Part shown: positions 1-7,219 of the stretch, piece by piece
Position numbering within the stretch: position 1 is the first letter of the stretch
How the letters are laid out: every line of letters starts with the position of its first letter
Source: Lentzea albidocapillata subsp. violacea
GTDB taxonomy: Bacteria; Actinomycetota; Actinomycetes; Mycobacteriales; Pseudonocardiaceae
NCBI RefSeq assembly: GCF_900100275.1
Contig: NZ_FNET01000008.1
Location: 248,001-312,000, forward strand
DNA: 64,000 nt
Direction of reading: 5' to 3'
Program-made: the position numbers and the translations under genes
The notes under the pieces: generated by a model
What the model saw: only the letters and a program-made list of their open reading frames with translations
The model's database searches: none
What the model was told of the DNA's origin: nothing

Positions 1-897
1 TTCGACGAAGCCGAACGCATCATGGACTCGCGCGGCGACAGCCATTCGCGCCGCGCCTCGAACAGCTCCGACTACATGGTTACCGGCCGCCTGCCCTGCC
101 CCAAGTGCGGCCGCGCGATGATCGGCACCAGCGCCACCGGCAAGACCAAGACCTACCGCTACTACACGTGCATGAAGCGCATGAAGTACGGCACAGACGC
201 CTGCGACCAAGACCGCATCAACGCAGACGCCCTCGACCAAGCCGTACTCGACTCCGTCGCCAGCTTCTACGGCAACCAGCACCAACTCATCCGCGACGCC
301 GTCGGCGCCGCCCGCAAGGTCTACGAATCCAGCCACGACACGGTGGCCGCCGAACTCAAGACCGTGAAAACGAAACTCACCGCCGTCACCGCGAAGATCG
401 ACAAGTACCTCGACGCATTCGAAGCCGACACCTTCGACGCCGACGACGACACCGTCAAGGAACGGATGCGCGGACACCGCACCACCCAGAAACAACTACA
501 GGCACGAGAAGCCGAACTCCTGGAAGACCTGGAGAACGAGCCGACCATGCCCGACGCCGCCACCCTCACCCAGGTCAACAACAACATCCGCACCATCATC
601 AACGCGGGCAACCCCAACCAACGCAAGGCCGTCGTAGAGACCTTCGTAGTCAAGATCAAAATCACCGGACCGGGCCGCATGGTCCCCGTCTTCCGAGTGC
701 CGCAGGCAGCTACACAGGCCGATGTCGTGAATGCAGAAGGGGCGGAATCCGGTAGACCGGATTCCGCCCCTCTGAGTGTTCGTGCATGTAGTTCTTTGGT
801 GGAGCTGAGGGGAATCGAACCCCTGACCTTCTCGATGCGAACGAGACGCGCTACCAACTGTGCTACAGCCCCTTGCGGTGTTACGCGAGAACTATAG
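1..897 (+). CDS. Large serine recombinase/integrase, C-terminal part (5' end outside window)
   Basis: The reading frame is open from base 1. It carries a recombinase zinc beta-ribbon (Cys33, Cys36, Cys57, Cys68 counted from the window edge) followed by a long charged helical region typical of the coiled-coil of large serine integrases. The catalytic resolvase domain lies outside the window. The family catalyses site-specific integration and excision of phages and integrative elements. Oddly, the frame continues past the likely end of the protein (around base 720), through a terminator hairpin and antisense through a tRNA-Ala gene, to a stop at 895-897. The last 45-55 residues are therefore probably chromosomal sequence captured at the integration junction rather than native protein. 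This suggests the left of the window is the edge of an integrated element. Confidence 0.8.
   Translation, partial: FDEAERIMDSRGDSHSRRASNSSDYMVTGRLPCPKCGRAMIGTSATGKTKTYRYYTCMKRMKYGTDACDQDRINADALDQAVLDSVASFYGNQHQLIRDAVGAARKVYESSHDTVAAELKTVKTKLTAVTAKIDKYLDAFEADTFDADDDTVKERMRGHRTTQKQLQAREAELLEDLENEPTMPDAATLTQVNNNIRTIINAGNPNQRKAVVETFVVKIKITGPGRMVPVFRVPQAATQADVVNAEGAESGRPDSAPLSVRACSSLVELRGIEPLTFSMRTRRATNCATAPCGVTREL
738..771 (-). terminator. Strong hairpin downstream of tRNA-Ala
   Basis: A perfect 15-bp stem (738-752 with 757-771) with a 4-base loop starts 25 bases beyond the tRNA-Ala 3' end on the minus strand. It is most simply the tRNA transcription terminator. It also lies inside the extended reading frame of the integrase on the other strand. 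Confidence 0.7.
797..872 (-). tRNA. tRNA-Ala (anticodon CGC)
   Basis: On the minus strand the sequence folds as a 73-base cloverleaf (872 to 800) followed by an encoded CCA (799-797). The acceptor stem begins GGGGCTG and the T-arm contains GGTTCGATTCC. The anticodon stem TCTCG/CGAGA encloses the loop TTCGCAT, giving anticodon CGC. One D-stem pair (12-23) is A-C, a small irregularity. The gene borders the serine integrase and is the likely integration target or neighbour. Confidence 0.93.
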
Positions 898-929
898 CAG
901 TCGCGGAAGGGGTGTTTCACCACCCCCTC

Positions 930-1643
930 CTATGCCCCCACAGCACCTCGGTACCGCAGCGACTCCAGTCCCTCTAACTCGACGAAGACCGGGTCCTCGT
1001 CGTCGGAGTCGACCGGGATGGTGCCCGGCCGCACGTGGTGTTCGAAGCGCGGCAGCGGCGGCAGCGCGGGCCTGTCGTCGACGACCTCGACCTGCGTGGT
1101 CTCGGGCTCTCCGGCGACCTGCCGCGGGATCTCGGCGGCGGCCGGGGTCTCCTGCTGCTGCGGGCCCGTCTCACGGCGGCGGCGCACCTGCTGCAGGCGG
1201 GCGAGCCGGCGGCCGCGGATCTCCTCTTCGATCCGCACCTGCCGGCGCAGGTACGTCAGGTAGCCGACGAGCAGCAGGTCGAGCGCGGCGTGTCCGTACC
1301 AGAGCTTCGCGTAGAACACTCCGGCGACGATTCCCGACGCCACGGCGGCGACCAGCAGGAACGCCACCACTCTGCGGCGGAACGCGTACTTGGCCTGTGC
1401 GACCAGCACGGCGGCTTCCGGGTCGTAGCCACCGCGGCCACGCCGGAACGGGCGCTCGACGTACTCCTCCTCGTCGAAGTAGTCGTCGTCGATGTCGTGG
1501 ATGTCGTCGTACTCGGCGTCTGGCATGGCGTCGTACTCCTCCCCCACGCTGCGCGCACTCTCCTGGCGCTTGCGGGCCATCATGGGGACGAGGACCACGA
1601 GCCAGGCGACGACCAGCGCAACGATGATCAGCGAACTCGGCAT
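930..1643 (-). CDS. sepX: SepX/GlpR-type membrane divisome protein
   Basis: The 237-residue protein has an N-terminal membrane segment (about residues 4-23), an acidic Asp/Glu/Tyr-rich stretch (about 40-62), two further hydrophobic segments (about 91-135) and a long basic and Pro/Glu-rich cytoplasmic tail. This layout matches the actinobacterial SepX/GlpR family, described as a membrane partner of the FtsZ/SepF machinery and as receptor for the MoeA-like protein Glp. The start at 1643 has an excellent ribosome site (GGAGGTGA). Its neighbours support the call: the MoeA/Glp-like gene lies two genes upstream on the same strand with rimJ between, the order seen in mycobacteria. The family is assigned from architecture and synteny. 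Direct function in division here is inferred. Confidence 0.75.
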   Translation of the reverse strand: MPSSLIIVALVVAWLVVLVPMMARKRQESARSVGEEYDAMPDAEYDDIHDIDDDYFDEEEYVERPFRRGRGGYDPEAAVLVAQAKYAFRRRVVAFLLVAAVASGIVAGVFYAKLWYGHAALDLLLVGYLTYLRRQVRIEEEIRGRRLARLQQVRRRRETGPQQQETPAAAEIPRQVAGEPETTQVEVVDDRPALPPLPRFEHHVRPGTIPVDSDDEDPVFVELEGLESLRYRGAVGA

Positions 1644-1754
1644 TCCCCGTTCACCTCCCCCGGCCCACGCGTGGTGCTGACAACCACGCTAGTCACAACA
1701 GTCACACCTGTCTCGGAGGCACGCCGAACTCGGTGCGTACCAAAGTGTGGTGTA

Positions 1755-1772
1755 TCACCCACTTTTGGGTGA
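1755..1772. terminator. Small hairpin after rimJ
   Basis: TCACCCA (1755-1761) and TGGGTGA (1766-1772) form a 7-bp stem with a 4-base loop in the 156-bp gap between rimJ and sepX. It may be a weak terminator or operator. No U-tract is obvious. Confidence 0.35.
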
Positions 1773-1799
1773 AGTGATTACGACGAACGGAAGCGGATG

Positions 1800-2453
1800 T
1801 CAGGGAAGACGGGCCTCTCCGCGTGCGACCAAACGGTGCACTAGGCCGTCCGGGATCTCTTCGGTCGTAAGCGCGAAGCAGAGGTGGTCGCGCCACTGTC
1901 CGGCAACATCCAGATAACGCTTGAAGAGGCCTTCCTCGCGATAGCCGGACTTCGTGAGCACACGGATCGAGGCGGCGTTCTCGGGACGGACGGTGGCTTC
2001 GAGCCGGTGCAGACCAGCGTCGCGGAATGCATGATCCGTGAGCAACGCCACGGCCGCCGTTGCGACGCCGCCTCCCGCCCGATCGGCGGCTACCCAGTAG
2101 CCGATCCACGCGGACAGCAACGAGCCGCGCACGATGTTGCCGACGGTGATCTGACCGGCGACCTCGCCGTCCACGAGGATCATGAACGGGAGCGTGGTGC
2201 CGCGCCGGGCCATGCCGCGCAACGACGACCACTGCGCGGGCCAGGACAGCGTCGCGTTGCGCTCGTCCCAGCCCTCCTGCGCCGTCGGTTCCCATTGTTC
2301 GAGGTAGGCGCGGTCACGGATGCGCAGCCTCGACCACTTACCGCCGTCGAAGAATCTCGGCCCGCGCAGCTCGACGGTGCCCGCGCGCACCTGGAGAGGC
2401 CCCAGCCGGGCCGGCCAGCCGGGGTGTCTGCCCAGATCGGCGAAAACGCTCAT
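1800..2453 (-). CDS. rimJ: RimJ-type GNAT N-acetyltransferase
   Basis: This 217-residue GNAT-fold protein should transfer acetyl from acetyl-CoA to a protein N-terminus or a small amine. The C-terminal half shows the family order: a strand ending in a DGEVAGQITVGNI-type segment, then IGYWV, a glycine-rich acetyl-CoA loop (ADRAGGGVATAA, around residues 122-134), and a GLHRLEATVRPENAASIRVL block typical of RimJ/RimL enzymes. The start codon overlaps the stop of the upstream glp gene (ATGA), so the two are translationally coupled. In mycobacteria the same pair (moeA1-rimJ) is called ribosomal-protein-alanine acetyltransferase, but the substrate cannot be read from sequence. Confidence 0.85.
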   Translation of the reverse strand: MSVFADLGRHPGWPARLGPLQVRAGTVELRGPRFFDGGKWSRLRIRDRAYLEQWEPTAQEGWDERNATLSWPAQWSSLRGMARRGTTLPFMILVDGEVAGQITVGNIVRGSLLSAWIGYWVAADRAGGGVATAAVALLTDHAFRDAGLHRLEATVRPENAASIRVLTKSGYREEGLFKRYLDVAGQWRDHLCFALTTEEIPDGLVHRLVARGEARLP

Positions 2454-3673
2454 CCACGCTGCGCAAGGAAGCTGACCAGCACCTCTTCGCCGACGGAGAC
2501 CTCGGTGACGTCCTCGTCGACCATGATCAGGCAGTTGGCCTCGGCCAGTGACGCGAGCAGGTGCGACCCGGACGTGCCGAGCGGCTGCACCAGATACTCG
2601 CCGTTGTCCGCGTCGCGCAGCAGCTGGCCGCGCAGGAAGCCCCTGCGGCCCTTGGTCGACTGCAGTGGCGACAGCAGGCGTGCGCTGACGGCGCGGCGGT
2701 ACGGGTTCTTCTTGCCCAGCGCGGCCCTGATCAGGGGCCTGACCAGCACCTCGAACACCACGAGCGCGCTCATCGGGTTCGCGGGCAGCAGGAACGTCGG
2801 CACGGCGTCCGGGCCGAGCCGGCCGAAGCCCTGCGCGGAGCCGGGGTGCATGCCGACGCGGGTGACGTCCATGTCGCCCAGGTCCGTGATCGCGGCCCTG
2901 ACCTCGTCGCCGACCGTGCCGCCCACGCCACCGGCGATGACGACGATCTCGGAGAGCAGCAGCCTGCCCTCGATCACCTCGCGCAGCCGGCGCGGGTCGG
3001 CCGACATGATGCCGACCCGGCTGACCTCGGCGCCCGCGTCGCGTGCGGCGGCGGCCAGTGCGTACGAGTTCACGTCGTAGACCTGGCCCTGACCGGGCGT
3101 GCGGTCGACGTCGACGAGCTCCTCGCCGAGCGAGATGACGGACACGCGCGGACGTGGGTGCACGAGGACCTTGTTGCGTCCGACGGCGGCCAGCAGACCC
3201 ACCTGAGCAGCACCGATGGACGCGCCGCGGCGCACGGCGACGTCGCCGGTCTGCACGTCCTCGCCGGTGCGGCGGACGAACCCGGCGGACGGCACGCTGC
3301 GGTTGACCGTCACCTTGGCCTGGTGACCGTCGGTGTATCCGAGCGGCACGACCGCGTCGGCCAGCGTGGGCAGCGGCGCGCCGGTCGCGATCCGCACGGC
3401 CTGGCCGGGCTGCAGCCTGCGCGGCTGCCGGGAGCCGGCCGGGATCTCACCCACGACCGGCAGCTGCACGGGGTTCCCGTTCGCACCGGACACGTCGACA
3501 CTGCGCACCGCGTAACCGTCCACGGCGGCCTGGTCGAAGCCGGGCAACGCGCGTTCCGCCACGACCTCTTCGGCGCAGAGCAGGCCCTGCGACTCCGAGA
3601 TCGCCACCCGCACGGGTGCGGGCCGCACCGCGGCCGCGATCACCCGAGCGAGCTGCTCGTCCACTGACCTCAT
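2450..3673 (-). CDS. glp: MoeA/gephyrin-like protein (Glp)
   Basis: The 407-residue protein has the MoeA domain order: N-terminal MoeA_N (residues 1-170, with the LPGFDQAAVDGYAVR motif), central MoCF_biosynth domain (about 185-330, with GEELVDVDRTPGQGQVYDVN and GGVGGTVGDEV), and a C-terminal domain IV. MoeA enzymes insert molybdate into molybdopterin. In actinobacteria a paralogue beside galU and the SepX/GlpR gene has been described as Glp, an FtsZ-binding gephyrin-like protein, and this context favours that role. ATG 3673 is chosen because GAGGA lies 8 bases upstream and 17 bases separate it from the galU stop. A longer frame upstream would overlap galU. Confidence 0.85.
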   Translation of the reverse strand: MRSVDEQLARVIAAAVRPAPVRVAISESQGLLCAEEVVAERALPGFDQAAVDGYAVRSVDVSGANGNPVQLPVVGEIPAGSRQPRRLQPGQAVRIATGAPLPTLADAVVPLGYTDGHQAKVTVNRSVPSAGFVRRTGEDVQTGDVAVRRGASIGAAQVGLLAAVGRNKVLVHPRPRVSVISLGEELVDVDRTPGQGQVYDVNSYALAAAARDAGAEVSRVGIMSADPRRLREVIEGRLLLSEIVVIAGGVGGTVGDEVRAAITDLGDMDVTRVGMHPGSAQGFGRLGPDAVPTFLLPANPMSALVVFEVLVRPLIRAALGKKNPYRRAVSARLLSPLQSTKGRRGFLRGQLLRDADNGEYLVQPLGTSGSHLLASLAEANCLIMVDEDVTEVSVGEEVLVSFLAQRG

Positions 3674-3690
3674 GTGATTGGTCCTCGCGC

Positions 3691-4575
3691 TCAGGAGTTG
3701 TCGAGGCGTTCCCGCAACCACTCACGCAGATCGGGTCCGTACTCCGGGGTGTTGAGTGCGAAGTCAACCGCAGCCCGCAGGAATCCGGCGGGATTGCCGA
3801 GATCGTGTCGCCCGCCGCGGTGGACCACGACGTGCACCGGATGACCCTCGTTGATCAGCAGCGCGATGGCGTCGGTGAGCTGCAGCTCCCCGCCCGCGCC
3901 GGGCGTGATGCGCTTGAGCGCGTCGAAGATCGCCCGGTCGAGGAGGTAGCGCCCGGCCGCCGCGAACGTCGACGGGGCGTCCTCCGGCTTCGGCTTCTCG
4001 ACCATGCCGACGACCTGCTTGACGTCGTCGTTGCCGGTGTCGCGGACGTCGAACACGCCGTACGCGGAGATCTGCTCACGCGGGATGTCGAACGCGAGCA
4101 GGACGCTGCCGCCCTTCTCCTCGCGGACCTCCGCCATCCTCTTCAGTGCGCCGGTCGGCAGGATGATGTCGTCGGGGAGCAGCACCGCGACGGCCTCGTC
4201 CTCGCCGGTCAGGTTCCCCTCGGCACAGCCCACGGCGTGGCCGAGGCCGAGGGCCTGCTCCTGGATCGCGGTCTCCGCCTTGATCAGCCTGGGAGCGCGC
4301 TGGATCTTCTCGACGAGGTCGGCCTTGCCGCGCGCGGCCAGTGTCTCCTCGAGCTCGGGGTTCGCGTCGAAGTAGCTCGCGACCGCCGCCTTCTCCGGCG
4401 ACGTCACGATGACCAGCCGCTTCGCGCCTGCCTCGGCCGCCTCGCGCGCCACGTACTCGATGGCGGGGGTGTCGACGAGGGGCAGCAGTTCCTTCGGCAC
4501 GGCTTTGGTCGTGGGGAGGAAACGGGTGCCCAGACCGGCCGCGGGCACGATAGCGGTGTGGAAGGCGCTGCTCAT
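3691..4575 (-). CDS. galU: UTP-glucose-1-phosphate uridylyltransferase
   Basis: GalU makes UDP-glucose from UTP and glucose-1-phosphate for trehalose, glycogen and cell-wall sugars. The protein (294 residues from ATG 4575) begins with the nucleotide-binding signature AAGLGTRFLPTTKAVPKELLP. It continues with EYVAREAAEAGAKRLVIVTS, the GLGHAVGCAE motif and VGMVEKPKPEDAPS, all characteristic of the family. An alternative in-frame ATG at 4596 would add seven residues. Neither start has a strong ribosome site. It heads a minus-strand run galU-glp-rimJ and diverges from the folate gene with only 38 bp between. UDP-glucose also feeds the Leloir pathway enzyme GalT encoded 7 kb away. Confidence 0.93.
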   Translation of the reverse strand: MSSAFHTAIVPAAGLGTRFLPTTKAVPKELLPLVDTPAIEYVAREAAEAGAKRLVIVTSPEKAAVASYFDANPELEETLAARGKADLVEKIQRAPRLIKAETAIQEQALGLGHAVGCAEGNLTGEDEAVAVLLPDDIILPTGALKRMAEVREEKGGSVLLAFDIPREQISAYGVFDVRDTGNDDVKQVVGMVEKPKPEDAPSTFAAAGRYLLDRAIFDALKRITPGAGGELQLTDAIALLINEGHPVHVVVHRGGRHDLGNPAGFLRAAVDFALNTPEYGPDLREWLRERLDNS

Positions 4576-4613
4576 GGGCTGCGATGCTAACGACATACCG
4601 GGGGATACCCATC

Positions 4614-5180
4614 ATGACGTCCGATCTTCGTGACCGTAAGGCCACGTTGCGTTCACGGTTGCTGGCCGCACGGCGTTCCCTGCCGGCCGAAGTTCGCGCT
4701 CTGGAGGCCGCCGCGCTGGCCGCGCACGTCGCCGCTCTGGACGTCACGCCTGATCAGACGGTGTGCGCGTTCCTGCCGGTCGGATCGGAGCCCGGTGACG
4801 CGTCGTGGCTCACCGGGCTGCGGTGCCGGGTGCTGCTCCCGGTCGTGACGGGCGACTCGCCGCTGGACTGGGCGGTGTACGACGGGCCGTCCGCGCTCGC
4901 GCCCGCCGGGTTCGGGCTGCTGGAGCCCACCGGTCCCCGGCTCGGCGCCTCGGCGATCGCTGGAGCCTCGCTGGTGCTCGTGCCCGCGCTGGCCGTGTCG
5001 GTGGACGGCGTCCGGATCGGGAAGGGGCAGGGCCACTACGATCGCTCGTTGCCGCTGGTCAAGGCCCCGCTGGTCGGCGTCGTGCGGGACTGCGAGGTGC
5101 TCGCCGAGGTGCCTGGCGAGCCGCATGACGTGCGGATGAACGGCGTGCTGACACCGTCCGTGGGCCTGCGCTGGCTGTGA
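4614..5180 (+). CDS. fthC: 5-formyltetrahydrofolate cyclo-ligase
   Basis: This 188-residue enzyme converts 5-formyl-THF to 5,10-methenyl-THF with ATP hydrolysis. It shows the conserved basic N-terminus (RKATLRSRLLAARRSL), the central FLPVGSEPG segment, the substrate/ATP region GFGLLEP, and the signature near the C-terminus VRIGKGQGHYDRSL. The start ATG 4614 follows a purine-rich GGGGGA about 7-12 bases upstream. The ten residues before it in the open frame are not conserved. The gene diverges from galU, as in mycobacteria (Rv0992c/galU), and is followed by the FmdB-type gene. Confidence 0.92.
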   Translation: MTSDLRDRKATLRSRLLAARRSLPAEVRALEAAALAAHVAALDVTPDQTVCAFLPVGSEPGDASWLTGLRCRVLLPVVTGDSPLDWAVYDGPSALAPAGFGLLEPTGPRLGASAIAGASLVLVPALAVSVDGVRIGKGQGHYDRSLPLVKAPLVGVVRDCEVLAEVPGEPHDVRMNGVLTPSVGLRWL

Positions 5181-5230
5181 CTTTGACCTGGGGTGTTTGC
5201 GCTCCGGGAAGGTCCTGAGCGAAAATCGTG

Positions 5231-5257
5231 TTGGCACTCACAAAGGTCGAGTGCCAG
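5231..5257. promoter_or_regulatory. CIRCE-type HrcA operator
   Basis: TTGGCACTC-N9-GAGTGCCAG: 8 of 9 positions are inverted-repeat matches with exactly the 9-base spacer of the CIRCE element (consensus TTAGCACTC-N9-GAGTGCTAA). It lies 17 bases upstream of the FmdB-type start codon, so HrcA binding would block that transcript. Confidence 0.85.
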
Positions 5258-5274
5258 AGCTAGGAGCAAACCCA

Positions 5275-5535
5275 GTGCCTACGTACCAGTACGCCTGCAC
5301 CGCGTGTGAGCACCGGTTCGAGGCTGTGCAGTCGTTCAGCGACTCCTCCCTCTCCGAGTGCCCCGAGTGCTCGGGCAAGCTGCGCAAGCTCTTCGGCGCC
5401 GTCGGCGTCGTCTTCAAGGGCAGCGGGTTCTACCGCACCGACAGCCGGTCGGGTTCGTCCACGAGCGCGGCCGCCACGACGTCCTCATCGGACTCGAAGT
5501 CCTCGACGAGCGCTCCGGCGGCCGCCGCGTCCTGA
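5275..5535 (+). CDS. FmdB-family zinc ribbon, Ruc-like heat-shock protein
   Basis: The 86-residue protein has an N-terminal zinc ribbon with two CxxC pairs (CTAC and CPEC, residues about 8-11 and 29-32) and a disordered Ser/Thr/Ala-rich tail of about 35 residues. This is the layout of FmdB-family proteins and of mycobacterial Rv0991c (Ruc), reported as a redox-regulated chaperone in an HrcA-controlled gene. GTG 5275 is the start: AGGAG lies 8 bases upstream and the conserved PTYQYAC begins there. The frame is open further upstream but covers the CIRCE operator. The position next to fthC matches the mycobacterial order. Chaperone function is inferred from the homologue. Confidence 0.82.
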   Translation: MPTYQYACTACEHRFEAVQSFSDSSLSECPECSGKLRKLFGAVGVVFKGSGFYRTDSRSGSSTSAAATTSSSDSKSSTSAPAAAAS

Positions 5536-5579
5536 AGATCGCGAGTTGTCCACAACTTGCGCTCAGCCCCGTCCACCCT

Positions 5580-5606
5580 GCCTCCGACCGCCCTACGGTC
5601 GGAGGC
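5580..5606 (+). promoter_or_regulatory. 11-bp hairpin masking the SAF gene ribosome site
   Basis: A perfect 11-bp stem (5580-5590 with 5596-5606) and 5-base loop ends exactly one base before the ATG at 5607, and its 3' arm contains GGAGG. It could terminate the FmdB transcript or gate translation of the SAF-domain gene. Confidence 0.55.
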
Positions 5607-6161
5607 ATGAGCCTTTCCGCGACCGTTCTGGACCGAGTCCGCACGCTGTCCCGCCGCCGCCCTTCCGTTGCGTGGCGCCGTTTTCTGGCCCTGGGCCTGG
5701 CCCTGATGGCGGCGTCGACGTTCTTCTGGCCCGACGTGGGCCATCCGGCGGTGGTCGCCGCGAGGGATCTGCCGGCAGGCGTGTCGTTGTCCGCCTCGGA
5801 CCTCCGGCTGGCATCGCTGGCCTCACCCGTACCGGGGACCTTTCCCGATTCCGCCGAACTGGTGGGCAGACCGCTGGCGTCTCCGACGCGCGCGGGCGTC
5901 CCGTTGACGGACTTCGACCTCGCGAGCACCTCGGAGGAGCAGGCCTCGGTCGCCGTCCGGGTGGCTGACCAGGGCCTTGCCGACGTGGTGCGGCTGGGCA
6001 GCCGGGTCGACGTGGTGTCGTCGTCCGGCGAGGTGCTCGCCGAGAACGCGGCGGTGCGCGAGACGCGCGGCCAAGTCGTCGTGCTCACGTTGCCGAGACT
6101 TAATGCAACTCGTGTGGCCGCGATGTCACTGGATCACGCATTAGCCGTTACTCTCCGCTGA
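5607..6161 (+). CDS. SAF-domain membrane-anchored protein (CpaB/RcpC/FlgA-like)
   Basis: The 184-residue protein has a basic N-terminus, one membrane segment (about residues 29-45) and an extracytoplasmic SAF domain starting at VVAARDLPAGVSLSASDLRLA, the hallmark of CpaB/RcpC pilus and FlgA proteins. A second small beta-rich part follows (VAVRVADQGLADVVRLGSRVDVV). No pilus genes are nearby, so its job is unclear. The start overlaps a hairpin described separately. Near the 3' end the codon usage drops to AT-rich codons, including a rare TTA leucine codon at 6141-6143. Its stop overlaps the mscL start (TGATG), so the two are translationally coupled. Confidence 0.8.
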   Translation: MSLSATVLDRVRTLSRRRPSVAWRRFLALGLALMAASTFFWPDVGHPAVVAARDLPAGVSLSASDLRLASLASPVPGTFPDSAELVGRPLASPTRAGVPLTDFDLASTSEEQASVAVRVADQGLADVVRLGSRVDVVSSSGEVLAENAAVRETRGQVVVLTLPRLNATRVAAMSLDHALAVTLR

Positions 6162-6601
6162 TGCTGAAGGGATTCAAAGACTTTCTGATGCGTGGGAACG
6201 TCGTCGACCTGGCTGTGGCCGTGGTCATCGGCACGGCGTTCACCGCGATCGTCACCGCGTTCACCACGAGCCTCATCAAGCCGCTCATCGCCTCGCTCGG
6301 CAGCACCGAGACGAAGGGCCTCGGCTTCTACATCCGGTCTGGCAAGGAGGACACGTACCTCGACTTCAGCAACGTCATCAACGCCGCGATCAACTTCGCG
6401 ATCGTGGCCGCTGTCGTCTACTTCGTCCTGGTGCTGCCGATCCAGAAGATCCAGGAGCGCCGCAAGAGGGGCGAGGAGGCCGGCCCGGCCGAGCCGACGA
6501 ACGTCGAACTGCTCATCGAGATCCGCGACCTGCTCGCCGCCCAGCAGCAGACCACCCCGGCGCAGAACACCGCGCAGGACCGCCGCGGTCCCGCGATCTG
6601 A
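6161..6601 (+). CDS. mscL: Large-conductance mechanosensitive channel MscL
   Basis: MscL opens a wide pore in the inner membrane under hypo-osmotic stress. The 146-residue sequence starts with the amphipathic helix and TM1 signature GFKDFLMRGNVVDLAVAVVIGTAF. It then has a periplasmic loop, TM2 (about residues 71-92, INFAIVAAVVYFVLVLPI) and a charged cytoplasmic helix, with a C-terminal bundle VELLIEIRDLLAAQQ. Length is usual for actinobacteria. It is coupled to the upstream SAF gene and lies in the same galU-to-moaB neighbourhood as in mycobacteria. Confidence 0.95.
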   Translation: MLKGFKDFLMRGNVVDLAVAVVIGTAFTAIVTAFTTSLIKPLIASLGSTETKGLGFYIRSGKEDTYLDFSNVINAAINFAIVAAVVYFVLVLPIQKIQERRKRGEEAGPAEPTNVELLIEIRDLLAAQQQTTPAQNTAQDRRGPAI

Positions 6602-6617
6602 TCTCCACCCGTCCGCC

Positions 6618-6995
6618 GAGACGAAGCGCGCACCCGCCGCCCCACCGCGCGCTTTGTCCCGGCCAAGCGACCTGCCGGCTGCCACCGCACGAGACCAAGC
6701 GCGCACCCATCACCCCACCGCGCGCTTTGTCCCGGCCAAGCGACCTGCCCGGCCGCCACCGCACCAGACCAAGCACGCACCCATCACCCCACCGCGCGCT
6801 TAGTCCCAGCCGAGCGACCTGCCCGGCTGCCACCGCACCAGACCAAGCGCGCACCCGCCGCCCCACCACGCGCTTAGTCCCAGCCAAGCAACCAGCCCGG
6901 CTGCCACCGCACCAGACCAAGCGCGCACCCGCCACCCCACCACGCGCCTAGTCCCAGCCAAGCAACATGCCCGGCTGCCACCGCACGAGACGAAG
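6618..6995. repeat. Five tandem copies of a 74-bp imperfect repeat
   Basis: The 435-bp gap after mscL holds five head-to-tail copies of a unit of 73-74 bp (anchors GCGCGCACCC at 6626, 6699, variant at 6773, 6847, 6921) plus the start of a sixth at 6987. Each unit contains an inverted pair AGCGCGC...GCGCGCT about 15 bases apart. Because 74 is not a multiple of three, the reading frame changes in each copy, so the open frames across it are not credible genes. The function is unknown. The rest of the gap (6602-6617 and 6996-7036) shows nothing else. Confidence 0.9.
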
Positions 6996-7036
6996 TCGAA
7001 GTCAGGCAGCAGCAACGCGTCAAAGCCCCAACAGCG

Positions 7037-7219
7037 TCAACCGCCGTGATGCGGTGGCCTGTTCTCGCGGTACCAGGCCTCGCGGTCGTCCGGGGAGCCC
7101 CCGCCGCCGCGCTCGTCCGACGTCGTCTCCGGGAGCACGTCGCCGAACACCTCGGCCAACCGGCGACGACGCTCTGCGGCGTCGTCGTCGGCCGGCTTCG
7201 GCGACTCACTCTTCGTCAA
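7037..7219 (-). CDS. Small conserved actinobacterial protein of unknown function
   Basis: A 60-residue acidic, basic-patch protein with no membrane segment. It has a charged helix (DDDAAERRRRLAEVFGDVLPE) and a distinctive tail REAWYRENRPPHHGG, a pattern I associate with a small protein that follows MoaB in actinobacteria. The TTG start lies within the last codons of moaB (14-base overlap), so it would be translationally coupled. No better start is in frame. It is the last gene of the response regulator-kinase-moaB operon. Confidence 0.6.
   Translation of the reverse strand: MTKSESPKPADDDAAERRRRLAEVFGDVLPETTSDERGGGGSPDDREAWYRENRPPHHGG

Noticed and set aside
860..1627. Plus-strand frame opposite sepX
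   Set aside because: Arg/Pro/Ala shadow of a gene with a clean start, membrane segments and synteny.
5544..5557. Palindromic DnaA-box-like TTGTCCACA before the SAF gene
   Set aside because: Single isolated site, no cluster, no dnaA/dnaN or parAB genes. Probably chance or part of a terminator.
5358..5606. N-terminal extension of the SAF-domain protein
   Set aside because: It would overlap fmdB out of frame and is Arg-rich shadow sequence. The conserved protein begins at 5607.
6618..6995. Possible CRISPR array
   Set aside because: Units are contiguous with no unique spacers, and there are no cas genes.
6192..7015. Long open frames on both strands across the 74-bp repeats, encoding repetitive Arg/Ser/Trp-rich peptides
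   Set aside because: The period is not a multiple of three, so each copy is read in a different frame. The peptides are by-products of repeat DNA and have no ribosome sites.
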